A stretch of DNA of 64,000 nt from Sphingomonas_R arantia (GTDB lineage Bacteria; Pseudomonadota; Alphaproteobacteria; Sphingomonadales; Sphingomonadaceae): contig NZ_JBHUGS010000001.1 in NCBI RefSeq assembly GCF_042682045.1, positions 1,054,001-1,118,000 on the forward strand, in the 5' to 3' direction. Every line of letters begins with the position of its first letter. Position 1 is the first letter of the stretch. A model generated the notes under the pieces. That model was not told the DNA's origin. It was given only the letters and a program-made list of their open reading frames with translations, and searched no databases. Below are positions 55,762-63,631 of the stretch, piece after piece. Made by a program: the position numbers and the translations under genes.

Positions 55762-55868
55762 CCGTCCCCGAGCAAAGTTGAAGATCCTTCAAGCGAGGCG
55801 AAGAAGCCGACAGCGCCCTTCGGCTGCCCTCGGGGGAGCATGCGTCGACGTCGGGGCATGGACGGATT
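55762..55868. repeat. Family B repeat, copy 4 (inverted, degenerate)
   Basis: Read on the minus strand it follows the order of the long B copies: CATGCCCCGACG, then GCAGCCGAAGGGCGCTGTCG, then CTTCGCCTCGCTTGAAGG. About a quarter of the positions differ by eye. Confidence 0.6.
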
Positions 55869-56121
55869 GGGAATGGAGCAGCCTGGAAGACCTCGGAGCT
55901 TCGGCCCCTCCCTCCCTGTTCGATACTTGCGTGAATTTAATGGGAGTGGCCTCGGCCGCTCGGTTCGGCCGGCTCAAGACGAAATGATCGAATATCGCGC
56001 AGCATGTTGCGCCGCAGCAGCGTCCGTGCTTCGATGGCCTATCGGCGGTCGATGCTGATTAATGTCCCGTCAATCGGTGGGGTGCATCATCGGGCTTCGA
56101 ACCTTTGAACGGAGGATTGCG

Positions 56122-56670
56122 ATGGGTGCCATGTCCAAGCCAGCTGATGGTGCGATGTCGCTTGCCGAGATGAAGGAGTTCGCCAGTTTTCCGGCGGCGA
56201 CGCAGCGTTACATCCGGCGGTCGCTCGATGTCGGGCTCGACCGCCGCGATGCGATGGAATGCTGGTCGCGCGACGTGGTGGAGGCGGCCAGCATCCGGGC
56301 GCAGATCCGTATTTATTCGCGGCTGGACCATGTTCGCGAGACGGTGCCGGACGATAGCGGGCTAGACGCGATCGAGCCGTTTCTGGCGCCGCTGGTGACG
56401 ATGACGGCGTTCGACCTGGGGCAGGACCGGTTGTCGGGGTTCGGGGCGTACCGGTTCCTGTACGAGCGGCTGATCGGCGGGCAGGTGCGGCCGTGGTTGC
56501 CGGGCGCGTTCTGTGCGGCGGCGGCGCTGCCCCACCTGCATCCCGAGAAGCGCCGGATGTTCCTGCAATCGATCAGCGAGGCGGCGGCGACCGCGCCGGG
56601 CTGGTCCAATCGTGAGCCGTGCTTCTTTCCGCAATGGGTGGAGAAGGTGGAACACCGGTTGGCGAACTGA
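56122..56670 (+). CDS. Conserved-looking hypothetical protein
   Basis: A 182-residue soluble protein of unknown family. The N-terminal half is helical with charged residues (SLAEMKEFASFPAATQRY, RDAMECWSRDVVEA). The C-terminal half has GQVRPWLPGAFCAAAALP and ends FFPQWVEKVEHRL. No signal peptide, membrane helix or catalytic motif is recognisable. ATG 56122 has GGAGG six bases upstream, and codon use matches the host, so it is very probably a real gene. It stands alone between intergenic regions. Confidence 0.65.
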   Translation: MGAMSKPADGAMSLAEMKEFASFPAATQRYIRRSLDVGLDRRDAMECWSRDVVEAASIRAQIRIYSRLDHVRETVPDDSGLDAIEPFLAPLVTMTAFDLGQDRLSGFGAYRFLYERLIGGQVRPWLPGAFCAAAALPHLHPEKRRMFLQSISEAAATAPGWSNREPCFFPQWVEKVEHRLAN

Positions 56671-56714
56671 GCTTGGGCTGACCTTTCGAGTTTGAGCCCG
56701 TGGCAAACTGAGCG

Positions 56715-56743
56715 CAGTTCTCGACAGGCTCGAACCGAACGGA
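56715..56743. repeat. Family A repeat, copy 10 (right arm)
   Basis: GCAGTTCTCGACAGGCTCGA plus ACCGAACGG; the left arm (GAGTTTGAGCCCGTGGCAAA) is badly degenerate. It lies after the 56122 gene, facing the convergent extensin-like gene. Confidence 0.85.
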
Positions 56744-56764
56744 TTTCAGGGATTGGGCCGCCCG

Positions 56765-57544
56765 TTACCGGCAGGCGCGCCAGCCGGCGGTGCCGCGTTG
56801 GGCCTGGTCGAGGTGGAGGTGATCGCGGTGCGCGGCGTTGTAGTCGGGTGACAGCGTGGTGCCGAACAGCTTGCACGCCCCGTCGCGGACCTCGCGCAGG
56901 AAAGCCGCCTTCGGTCCCGTGCCGGTCCAGTCGCCGGCCACGGTGATGCGGCGGCCGTCCGCGAGGCGGAAGCCGGCGATGTCGACCGCGTTGGCGCTGG
57001 AATGTTCGGACCAGTTGGCGGTCGCCGCGGCACTCCGCCCGCCGCCGATGCGCCGGCAGTTGTAGGTGCCGAAATCGTCGATCGTGGCGACGCGGCGGCC
57101 GAAGTGGCGGATCGCGGCGGGTTGTACGACCTGCCATTCCCAGGTGGCAAGCGACGCGACGACCGCGCAGGACGCGCCGATCGCGGGGCGGTAGCCGATG
57201 CCGAGCGGGCCGCTGGTCTGCGCGCGGATGCCGTCGGTGTATCCGCAGGTCGGGCCGTCGCTTCGGTTCGGGAGTCGCGTGAAGCTGATCCCGGCGCGGT
57301 CGAGCAGCGCGCGGCATTCGGTGGGGTCGGACTTGAGGGCGGACAGCTTGCGGCCGGTGAACAGGCCGATGGTGTCGCCGAGGTCGAGCCGCGTCCAGGG
57401 TACGTCCTGAGGCCGGCGGTGGCCGATCGCGACGACGGTCAAGAGGAGCGCCGCGATGAGCATGAGCACGATCAGCGCGGAGAGGAACGGGCGGAGCGAC
57501 ATGCGTGGACTACGCGCGGGGCGGGGCTGGCGTTGCGTCGTCAT
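56765..57544 (-). CDS. Extensin-like family protein
   Basis: A 259-residue protein with one N-terminal membrane anchor (FLSALIVLMLIAALLLTVVA, about residues 20-40) and a periplasmic extensin-like domain related in fold to D-Ala-D-Ala carboxypeptidases (M15). The key motif is NWSEHSSANAVDIAGF, with the metal-type His and Asp, plus a closing HRDHLHLD. Several Cys pairs (TECRALL, PTCGYTD, TYNCRRI) may form disulfides. ATG 57544 overlaps the Nudix gene stop (ATGA). A role in cell-wall metabolism is likely but unproven. Confidence 0.85.
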   Translation of the reverse strand: MTTQRQPRPARSPRMSLRPFLSALIVLMLIAALLLTVVAIGHRRPQDVPWTRLDLGDTIGLFTGRKLSALKSDPTECRALLDRAGISFTRLPNRSDGPTCGYTDGIRAQTSGPLGIGYRPAIGASCAVVASLATWEWQVVQPAAIRHFGRRVATIDDFGTYNCRRIGGGRSAAATANWSEHSSANAVDIAGFRLADGRRITVAGDWTGTGPKAAFLREVRDGACKLFGTTLSPDYNAAHRDHLHLDQAQRGTAGWRACR

Positions 57545-58302
57545 CCGCGGCGGGCGGTGGCGACCCGTTCGGCGGTGACGGGGTAGCCGCGATCGGTGGG
57601 GATGCAGATCCAGTCGCCGTCGTCGCGTGTCTCGATCCAGGGGACGATCTGGTCGGGTGCGATGCTGCGCGCGTGGGCGGCGGCGGCGCCGAAATCGGCG
57701 AACAGCGCGAGCCGTTCGAGGTTGCGGCGGGTGGGGAAGATGATGTGGCGGCGGCCGGCGTCGGCATCGGCCAGGATCGTGGCGGCGGGTGCCCAATAGG
57801 CCGCGGCGGTTTCGGTGCCGTCGGGAATGGGCGTCGCGTCCGCGGGTGCGCGGGCGAGGTAGAAGCGCGTGTCGAAGATGCGCGTTTCGTGGCCGTGCGG
57901 GCACCAGCGGGCGAACGGGACGAGTTGGTCGAGGTCCAGCCGGAGCCCGGCGTCGGCGAGGAGGGTCGCGAAGTCCTGTCCGGTGGCGAGGGCGGTGCGG
58001 AGGGTTGCGACCGTGGTGGCGTCGGGGGTGGGCGTCAGGCCGATGGCGATGCCGACTTCCTCGATCGTTTCGCGGATTGCGGCGATGCGGGCGGCGGTGT
58101 CTTCACGGTCGGGGTAGTTGGCGGCCGCGCGGTGGTCGGCGGGGTCGACCCGGCCACCGGGGAAGACGATCGCGCCGGCGGCGAACGCCATGCCGCGGGC
58201 GCGTTCGGTCAGGAGGAGGTCGGGGGGTGTGTCGCCTGTGCCGTCGCGGACCAGGATGACGGTTGCGGCTGGGATAGCGGCCGGGTCAGGCGGTCCGGTC
58301 AC
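57541..58302 (-). CDS. Nudix hydrolase (NUDT19-like)
   Basis: A 253-residue cytosolic Nudix hydrolase. AFAAGAIVFPGGRVDPAD opens the fold. The Nudix catalytic helix is AAIRETIEEVGIAIG, with the REx2EExG core separated from the Gly by an insertion, as in coenzyme A-type NUDT7/19 proteins. PHGHETRIFDTRFYLA is also typical of that group. The start is GTG 58302 with GAGG 5 bases upstream. It is translationally coupled to the extensin-like gene. The substrate is not determined. Confidence 0.88.
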   Translation of the reverse strand: MTGPPDPAAIPAATVILVRDGTGDTPPDLLLTERARGMAFAAGAIVFPGGRVDPADHRAAANYPDREDTAARIAAIRETIEEVGIAIGLTPTPDATTVATLRTALATGQDFATLLADAGLRLDLDQLVPFARWCPHGHETRIFDTRFYLARAPADATPIPDGTETAAAYWAPAATILADADAGRRHIIFPTRRNLERLALFADFGAAAAHARSIAPDQIVPWIETRDDGDWICIPTDRGYPVTAERVATARRG

Positions 58303-58330
58303 GGCGCGACCTCATGGCGGGGAATGAGAT

Positions 58331-58406
58331 TGGTGAGCCCAGATGGATTCGAACCATCGACCTAGTGATTAAAAGTCACGTGCTCTACCAACTGAGCTAT
58401 GGGCCC
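58331..58406 (-). tRNA. tRNA-Lys (anticodon TTT)
   Basis: A 76-base cloverleaf with encoded CCA. GGGCCCA pairs with TGGGCTC (one G-T pair). D arm GCTC/GAGC, anticodon loop CTTTTAA giving TTT, and T arm GATGGTTCGAATCCATC are visible. It lies between the Nudix gene and folK. Confidence 0.95.
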
Positions 58407-58443
58407 CACCGAGCGCGCCATCTATGGCGCGGGCGGGCGTTGG

Positions 58444-58944
58444 TCAACCTTTCGCGCGCGCATGAAGTTGCGCGATCGTGCGGCGGGTGCCGGGGAGCGT
58501 CCAGCGCGGCGCGATGCGGACGAGCGGATCGAGCACGAAGCGGCGCGCGGGCAGGCCGATATGCGGGACCTGCAGCCGGCCGGGGGCGGCGGTGCGGTGG
58601 TGTTGTGGCCATGCCCCGCCGGACCAGAGCAGGATGTCGAGATCGAGCGGGCGCGGGCCCCAGCGTTGCCCGCGGCGGCGGCCGAACGCGCGTTCGATGT
58701 GCTTCAGGACGAGGAGCAGTGCGTCGGGGCGGAGCGGGGTTGTCACGAGGATCGCGGCGTTGGCGAAGCTGCGGCCGGCGGGGCCCATGGCGGGGGTCGG
58801 GATGATCGGCGAGACGCGGTCGATCGTCAGGCCCGCGTCGGTAAGTGCCGCGCAGGCCGCGATCAGCGTGTCGCGCGGGCCGCCGTAACGGGTGCGCCGG
58901 TTGCCGCCGAGGGCGATCGCGTAGCGGAACGGGGGCGCGGACAT
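58444..58944 (-). CDS. folK: 2-amino-4-hydroxy-6-hydroxymethyldihydropteridine diphosphokinase
   Basis: A 166-residue HPPK of folate biosynthesis, which pyrophosphorylates 6-hydroxymethyl-dihydropterin using ATP. Signature parts are YAIALGGNRR at the start, FANAAILVTT, and RWGPRPLDLDILLW with the two metal-binding Asp residues. VPHIGLPARRFVLDPLVRI completes the fold. ATG 58944 is close to the conserved start. folB and folP are not nearby. Confidence 0.95.
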   Translation of the reverse strand: MSAPPFRYAIALGGNRRTRYGGPRDTLIAACAALTDAGLTIDRVSPIIPTPAMGPAGRSFANAAILVTTPLRPDALLLVLKHIERAFGRRRGQRWGPRPLDLDILLWSGGAWPQHHRTAAPGRLQVPHIGLPARRFVLDPLVRIAPRWTLPGTRRTIAQLHARAKG

Positions 58945-59045
58945 CGCTTGCGTCAGACACGCTTTGGCGGGTGGCGTCCAGCCTGTGTGAGGGCGGGCCG
59001 CGCGGCGGGGTTGGGATACGGGGCCGGGGCGGCTATGCAGGGGGG

Positions 59046-59777
59046 ATGATGACCGATCCTGTGACCGCCCTTTCCGATGACCTGACCGACGCTGTCGCGA
59101 CCGATATGGTCGAGCCGCCGCGTGACTGCCCGCTGTGCCCGCGGCTGGCGGCGTTTCGCGAAGAGCAGCGGCTGGCGCATCCCGACTGGCACAATGCGCC
59201 GGTGCCGGTGTTCGGCGATCCGGACGCGTGGCTGGCGATCGTCGGGCTGTCGCCGGGGCTGAAGGGCGGCAATCGCAGCGGGCGGACGTTCGATAACGAG
59301 AAGGGCGGGGGTACGCTGTACGGCGCGCTGCTCGCGTTCCGGCTGGCGCATGATCATGAGGCGCTGGGGCCGCAGGAGATCGGGCCGGAGGACGATTTGG
59401 TGCTCGACGGCGTCGTGACGATCGACGCGGTGCGGTGCGTGCCGCCGAACAACCAGCCGACAAAGGAGGAGCTGCTGACGTGCCGGCCGTTCCTGGCCGG
59501 GCCGCTGGCGGCGTTGCCGGAACTGCGCCTGGTGATCGCGCTGGGCGAGGAGGCGCACCGGTCGGCGGTCAAGGCGCTGGGCGGCAAGCTGCCCAAGGCA
59601 CGCTATGCGCCGATGGCGGAGCACCGGTTTCCGAGCGGCGTGCAGCTGATCGATTGCGCGCCGCTGGCAACGGACGGCGTGGCGATCGAGGCGGCGGTGC
59701 TGGAGGCTGTGGTGGCGCGGGCGCTGGTGCTGCGGTCGGGTGAGGCTGCGCCGGTCGAGGATGTCGCTGCGCCGTGA
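59046..59777 (+). CDS. Uracil-DNA glycosylase, iron-sulfur type (family 5-like)
   Basis: A 243-residue glycosylase. Four Cys for an iron-sulfur cluster are visible at 28, 31, 131 and 146 (CPLCPRL, RCVPPNNQPT, TCRPFL). The active-site loop GLSPGLKGGNRSGRTF has the GLAPG-like form of UDGb (family 5) rather than the family 4 form. HRFPSGVQLIDCAP is near the second catalytic loop. The enzyme removes uracil and possibly other deaminated bases from DNA. ATG 59046 follows a G-rich run; 59049 is equally possible. The stop overlaps a small membrane protein gene. Confidence 0.9.
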   Translation: MMTDPVTALSDDLTDAVATDMVEPPRDCPLCPRLAAFREEQRLAHPDWHNAPVPVFGDPDAWLAIVGLSPGLKGGNRSGRTFDNEKGGGTLYGALLAFRLAHDHEALGPQEIGPEDDLVLDGVVTIDAVRCVPPNNQPTKEELLTCRPFLAGPLAALPELRLVIALGEEAHRSAVKALGGKLPKARYAPMAEHRFPSGVQLIDCAPLATDGVAIEAAVLEAVVARALVLRSGEAAPVEDVAAP

Positions 59778-59923
59778 TCCACCTGACGCTCGCCATCGCG
59801 GACTTCATGCTGATCCTCATCATGGCGGCGCTGGGCGCGATGGGGTGGATCGTGGCGGGGGCCGCGGCGGTCGGGTTGGTGGGCTGGGGGGCCTGGAGGT
59901 TGGTGCGGCGCGGGCGGGGTTAG
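59774..59923 (+). CDS. 49-residue membrane protein coupled to the glycosylase gene
   Basis: GTG 59774 overlaps the glycosylase stop in a GTGA junction. The peptide has two adjacent hydrophobic segments (LTLAIADFMLILIMAALGAM and WIVAGAAAVGLVGWGAW) and ends RLVRRGRG, a positively charged tail expected on the cytoplasmic side. The frame, the overlap and the strongly GC-rich third positions support a real gene. No family is recognised. Confidence 0.55.
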   Translation: MIHLTLAIADFMLILIMAALGAMGWIVAGAAAVGLVGWGAWRLVRRGRG

Positions 59924-59945
59924 GGTTCCAAGACTTACTACCCCA

Positions 59946-60058
59946 CCCGTCCATGCCGAGCGAAGTCGAGGCACGCTTCCCACAAGCTTAGCCGAGGGGT
60001 GCTGTTGGCTTCTCGACTGCGCTCGAAGGGTCCCTCGACTTCGCTCGGGATGGGCGGG
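59946..60058. repeat. Family B long repeat, copy 5
   Basis: CCCGTCCATGCCGAGCGAAG, a middle with TAGCCGAGGGGTGCTGTTGG, and CCTCGACTTCGCTCGGGATG. Nearly the same over about 113 bases as 50519-50634. Confidence 0.9.
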
Positions 60059-60086
60059 TGTTTAATGTATCAATTTAACCCTCAAC

Positions 60087-60150
60087 CCGTTTGGTTCGAG
60101 CTTGTCGAGAACTCAGCGCGGCGTTCTCGACAGGCTCGAACCGAACGGGG
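60087..60150. repeat. Family A palindromic repeat, copy 11
   Basis: Complete palindrome with arms CCGTTTGGTTCGAGCTTGTC and GACAGGCTCGAACCGAACGG around GAGAACTCAGCGCGGCGTTC. Directly follows family B copy 5, the same A/B pairing as near 12.8, 17.9 and 50.4 kb. Confidence 0.9.
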
Positions 60151-60193
60151 GGGGGGCGCTTGAGGTCCAAATCGGCATTCGCGGGCAACTAGT

Positions 60194-60355
60194 TTAGACC
60201 GTGTCTTCCTTTGGCCGGGCGACGTTCAGGTCCTGTTTCTTGTCCAGTTCCTCCGCGGTGCCCTTGGAGACGTCGCGGTTGGGGATGCCGACGCGGGTGT
60301 CCATGTTGACGCCGTCGATGTCCGAGCTGGGCGGGGAGGCGGGGGGTTTGGCCAT
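60194..60355 (-). CDS. 53-residue hydrophilic protein, function unknown
   Basis: A short frame starting MAKPPASPPSSDIDGVN and ending LDKKQDLNVARPKEDTV, highly charged and without hydrophobic segments. AGGAG lies about 7 bases before ATG 60355, an optimal arrangement, and the codons are GC-rich in third position. Small disordered proteins like this are common in sphingomonads. It sits downstream of aguB on the same strand, with 57 bases between, so it may be the last gene of that operon or independent. Confidence 0.55.
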   Translation of the reverse strand: MAKPPASPPSSDIDGVNMDTRVGIPNRDVSKGTAEELDKKQDLNVARPKEDTV

Positions 60356-60412
60356 GGGGTTTCTCCTTGTTGCCGGTTCAACGCCCGAAGGGGCGCAAAA
60401 GGGTCCGGTGGG

Positions 60413-61261
60413 TCAGATGTCCTGGACGAGGCGGCCGTAGAGGTCGGGGCGGCGATCGCGGAAGAAGCCGAAGGCGGCGCGGTGGCGCTTCACGCGGGCG
60501 ATGTCGAGCGTGGCGGTCAGGACGCCGGTTTCGCTGGCGCCGAACTCGGCCAGCAGGTCGCCGCGTTCGTCGGCGATGAAGCTGTGGCCGTAAAAGGTCT
60601 GGCCGTCCTCCGTTCCGATGCGGTTGGAGGCGACGACGGGCACGACGTTGGACACCGCGTGGCCGACCATTGCACGCCGCCACAACCGAGACGTGTCGAG
60701 CGAGGGGTCGTGCGGTTCGTTGCCGATCGCGGTCGGGTAGAACAGCACCTCGGCCCCCATCAGCATCATCGCGCGCGCGGTTTCGGGGTACCATTGATCC
60801 CAGCAGACGCCGACGCCGAGCGGGACGGGCGCGTCCTTCCAAACGCGGAACCCCGTGTTGCCGGGGCGGAAGTAGAATTTCTCCTCGTAGCCCGGGCCGT
60901 CGGGGATGTGGCTCTTGCGGTAGACGCCCTGAACCGCGCCGTCGGGGCCGATCATGGCGAGCGAGTTATAGTGGTGCGGGCCGTCCGCCTCGAAGAAGCT
61001 GGTCGGGATGTGGATGTTCAGCTCGTCGGCGAGCTTCTGCATCGCCAGCACCGCCGGGTGGCGATCGACCGGCATGGCGCGGGCGAAAATGCCTTCGTCC
61101 TCCACTCGGCAGAAATAATGGCCCTCAAACAGTTCGGGCGGCAGTACGACCTGCGCGCCCTTGGCGGCGGCCTCGCGCACCAGTTCGGTGACGTTGGCGA
61201 TGTTTTCGGCGATGTCGTCGTTGAAGGCGAGCTGCATCGCGGCGACGGTGATCTCGGTCAT
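60413..61261 (-). CDS. aguB: N-carbamoylputrescine amidase
   Basis: A 282-residue carbon-nitrogen hydrolase that turns N-carbamoylputrescine into putrescine, CO2 and ammonia. The nitrilase-fold triad is Glu43 (LPPELFEGHYF), Lys116 (YRKSHIP) and Cys153 (GVCWDQWYPE). RKSHIPDGPGYEEKFYF is diagnostic for the AguB group, and the neighbour agmatine deiminase supports the substrate. AAAGGA precedes the ATG. It lies 32 bases after aguA in the same operon. Confidence 0.95.
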   Translation of the reverse strand: MTEITVAAMQLAFNDDIAENIANVTELVREAAAKGAQVVLPPELFEGHYFCRVEDEGIFARAMPVDRHPAVLAMQKLADELNIHIPTSFFEADGPHHYNSLAMIGPDGAVQGVYRKSHIPDGPGYEEKFYFRPGNTGFRVWKDAPVPLGVGVCWDQWYPETARAMMLMGAEVLFYPTAIGNEPHDPSLDTSRLWRRAMVGHAVSNVVPVVASNRIGTEDGQTFYGHSFIADERGDLLAEFGASETGVLTATLDIARVKRHRAAFGFFRDRRPDLYGRLVQDI

Positions 61262-61293
61262 GATGGTCCTTTCATCCGGGGATGCGGATGGTG

Positions 61294-62280
61294 TCAGGCG
61301 GTGGGCACCTGTTGCGAGATGCAGTGGAAGCTGCCGCCGCCGGTCAGGATATGGTCGGCGCGGAAGCCGGTGACGGTGCGGTCGGGGAAGAGTGCGGCGA
61401 TGGCGGCGATGGCGGCATCGTCGTTGGGCGCACCGTAGAGCGGCACGACCACCGCGGCGTTGCCGATGTAGAAGTTCATGTAGGACGCCGGCACGATCTC
61501 TTCATCGCGCAGCACCGCGCCGGGGGAGGGGATGGCGACGACCTCCAGCCCGAAGGCGCGCGCGCGGGCGGCGGCATCGGCATAGACCGCGACGTTGGGA
61601 TCGTCCGGCCCGGCCGGCACGGGGATCGCGATGCGGCCGGGGCCGACGAAGCGCGCGAGATTGTCGACATGGCCGTCGGTGTGGTCGTTGGCCAGACCGT
61701 CGCCCAGCCAGAGGATGCGGTCGATGCCCAGATCGGCCGATAGCCGTTCGGTGATCTCCGCGCGGGTCAGGTCCGGGTTGCGGTTCGGGTTGAGCAGGCA
61801 TTGTTCGGTGGTGACCGCGGTGCCGGTGCCGTCGACGTCGATCGCGCCGCCCTCCAGCACCCAGGCGTTGGCGCGCGCGGGGAAGCCGGCCGCATCGGCG
61901 AGTGCAGCGCCGATCGTGTCGTCATGCGCCAGGTCGTACTTGCCGCCCCAGCCGTTGAATTCGAACAGCGCGGCCCAGCGGCTGGTGCCGTCGCTCAGCA
62001 CGATCGGGCCGGTGTCGCGCAGCCAGATGTCGCCGAACGGCGCGACATGGACGTCGATGCCGTCGCCCGCCAGTTCGCGCGCGGTGTCGGCGGCGGCGTC
62101 ATCCGCGGCGACCAGCACGACCCGCTCGCCCCGGCCCGCGGCGTGGACCGCCTGCGCGAAGGCGACGACCTCGTCCTGCGCGGGGGCGAGATCGTCGAGC
62201 CAGAGATCGGCGTGGCTGGGAAAGCCGATCCAGACGCTGTCGTGCGGGGCCCATTCGGCGGGCTGGCGATGAGCGGGCAT
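61294..62280 (-). CDS. aguA: Agmatine deiminase
   Basis: A 328-residue cytosolic peptidyl-arginine-deiminase-type enzyme that hydrolyses agmatine to N-carbamoylputrescine. It opens AEWAPHDSVWIGFP. Conserved blocks are FGDIWLRDTGPI, NGWGGKY, LEGGAIDVDG and DGHVDNLARFV with the His, and GGGSFHCISQQ with the nucleophile Cys320. ATG 62280 has AAGGAAG upstream. With aguB it forms the agmatine route to putrescine. No arginine decarboxylase is in the window. Confidence 0.95.
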   Translation of the reverse strand: MPAHRQPAEWAPHDSVWIGFPSHADLWLDDLAPAQDEVVAFAQAVHAAGRGERVVLVAADDAAADTARELAGDGIDVHVAPFGDIWLRDTGPIVLSDGTSRWAALFEFNGWGGKYDLAHDDTIGAALADAAGFPARANAWVLEGGAIDVDGTGTAVTTEQCLLNPNRNPDLTRAEITERLSADLGIDRILWLGDGLANDHTDGHVDNLARFVGPGRIAIPVPAGPDDPNVAVYADAAARARAFGLEVVAIPSPGAVLRDEEIVPASYMNFYIGNAAVVVPLYGAPNDDAAIAAIAALFPDRTVTGFRADHILTGGGSFHCISQQVPTA

Positions 62281-62375
62281 GGGCTTCCTTCGGGCGCGAT
62301 TGTTCGTGGCCGCGAAATGGCGTGTGGCGCGGCGCGTGGCAAGGGCGGTCGTTGCAGGCGCGGGGGTGTCGGGCG

Positions 62376-63188
62376 CTACGGGATGAACTGGAACGTGACG
62401 GGGATCAGGACGGGCAGGTCGACGACGGCAGCACCGCGGGTGACCGGGCGGACGCGGAACGTCCGCGACATGGCGACCGCAGCGGCCCCGAAGCCTGCGC
62501 CGGCGGGTGTTTCGGCCAGCGCCTCGCATCTGTCCGGCTGACCGGAGCGGCGGACGGTGCAGGCGAGCAGGACCCGGCCGCTGAGTTTCAGGAGGCGCGC
62601 CTGGGCCGGCCAGAACGGACGCATTTCAAAGTTGGTCGGGCGACGCAGCCAGATCGCGCGGCGGTAGCCCGGGCCGCGCCCGTCGCCGTTTCCATTGCCG
62701 GTTCCGTCGCCCACGCCGTTGGCGGTCCCGCTGCCGGTTCCGCCCTGTCCGTTTCCCGAGACCGGCGGGCCGACGATGCCGATCGGCGGGGTCAGCGCCG
62801 TGCCGAGCGTTATCGGCGGAAGCGAGAGCAAAGGCGGGATCGGAGTCGGGATCGTGCGGTCGACGGTTTCGGGGAGCGGTGCCGTCTGGACGCGTGCGGG
62901 CGGCGCGTTCGCCGGGCGGGGCGCGCCCGACGACGGCGGGGATGAGCGCGACGGCTGTTTCGGCGGGGGTGGGGGCGAAGGAGGAGCAGGGGGTGGTGGC
63001 GGCGGTGGGGGCGGTTCGGCGATCAGCTCGACGATGGTCGGGGTCGTGGAGTCCGAGGCGGCTGGGCTCTCAAAGCGGTGCTGGAGGACCAGCAGCAGGA
63101 CGGCGGCATGCAGGAGCAGCGTTGCGATCAGCGCCCACGGGTGGCCGCGGCGCCGTGCTGGTCCTGATGCTGGTGCCGCGGCCGCCAT
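62376..63188 (-). CDS. TonB-family energy transducer-like protein
   Basis: A 270-residue protein with the TonB plan: a short cytoplasmic N-terminus, one membrane helix (PWALIATLLLHAAVLLLVLQ, with the characteristic early His) and a long Pro-rich spacer. A Gly/Asn-rich stretch follows, then a C-terminal TonB-like domain (FWPAQARLLKLSGRVLLACTV, SRTFRVRPVTRGAAV). The C-terminal part lacks an obvious YP motif. ExbB/ExbD are not adjacent, so its partner receptor is unknown. ATG 63188 was chosen; the frame reads upstream into repeats. Confidence 0.82.
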   Translation of the reverse strand: MAAAAPASGPARRRGHPWALIATLLLHAAVLLLVLQHRFESPAASDSTTPTIVELIAEPPPPPPPPPAPPSPPPPPKQPSRSSPPSSGAPRPANAPPARVQTAPLPETVDRTIPTPIPPLLSLPPITLGTALTPPIGIVGPPVSGNGQGGTGSGTANGVGDGTGNGNGDGRGPGYRRAIWLRRPTNFEMRPFWPAQARLLKLSGRVLLACTVRRSGQPDRCEALAETPAGAGFGAAAVAMSRTFRVRPVTRGAAVVDLPVLIPVTFQFIP

Positions 63189-63333
63189 GACCGGATGGTA
63201 ACGCGGTTCCGGGGGGATGGGAAACGCGGATCCTGGTGCTGTTCCATGGGTTTGGTCGCGATGGTGGGTGGGGGCTGTCCTGGGCTTGGCGGTGTCGTTT
63301 TGTGGGTTGGGTGACTGGGTTCCCGGTTTCCGG

Positions 63334-63361
63334 TTGCGGCTTGCGGCTTGCGGCTTGCGAC
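63334..63361. repeat. Heptamer tandem repeat (TTGCGGC)
   Basis: Three perfect TTGCGGC units followed by a fourth altered unit TTGCGAC, in noncoding DNA. Confidence 0.85.
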
Positions 63362-63403
63362 GGGGGACTGGTGACGTCGTGCTTCGCGAGGATCGGGGTG
63401 TTT

Positions 63404-63457
63404 GTGGTGCTGTTGTCCCCACCCCCAACCCTCTCGCCTGAAGGGGAGTGGGCTTCC
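63404..63457. repeat. Dispersed repeat family C, copy at 63.4 kb
   Basis: GTGGTGCTGTTGTCCCCACC, then CCTGAAGGGGAGTGGGCTTC; close to the copy at 7728-7778. Confidence 0.7.
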
Positions 63458-63490
63458 GGAGCTCATGTGGCGTTGGGGTGGCGGACATGG

Positions 63491-63522
63491 AAAAGGCGGC
63501 CCCATTGCTGGGACCGCCTTGT
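63491..63522 (-). terminator. Rho-independent terminator of rpsD
   Basis: On the minus strand AAGGCGG and CCGCCTT form a 7-bp stem, extended by CCC/GGG past a one-base mismatch, followed by TTTCC. It lies about 110 bases after the rpsD stop. Confidence 0.75.
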
Positions 63523-63631
63523 CTGGCGTTCGGTCGGTAGAGCGCCGTGGCAGAGCCACGTCGTCGGTCGGCGCTTTGGGGCGCCGCCGGCCGAGCCGCT
63601 TTGCTCGCCGTAGCTTCGCTACGGCGTCGCG

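Larger units (their letters stand above)
55630..56121. other. Intergenic region with a terminator-like hairpin and a degenerate repeat
   Basis: About 490 bases. AGAGGCC (55657-55663) and GGCCTCT (55686-55692) form a 7-bp stem suited to ending the 55321 transcript. 55762-55868 is a degenerate inverted family B repeat. The remaining 250 bases include an AT-richer patch before the 56122 gene but no clear promoter and no gene. Confidence 0.55.
63189..63631. other. Intergenic region between the TonB-like gene and rpsD
   Basis: About 440 bases. It holds a TTGCGGC heptamer tract (63334-63361), a family C repeat (63404-63457), the rpsD terminator (63491-63522) and a GC-rich stretch with CGTAGCTTCGCTACG near 63608. 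No gene is seen. Confidence 0.65.

Noticed and set aside
12788..60150. Family A repeats as parts of a CRISPR array
   Set aside because: Copies are scattered over tens of kilobases, not regularly spaced, with no spacers and no cas genes.
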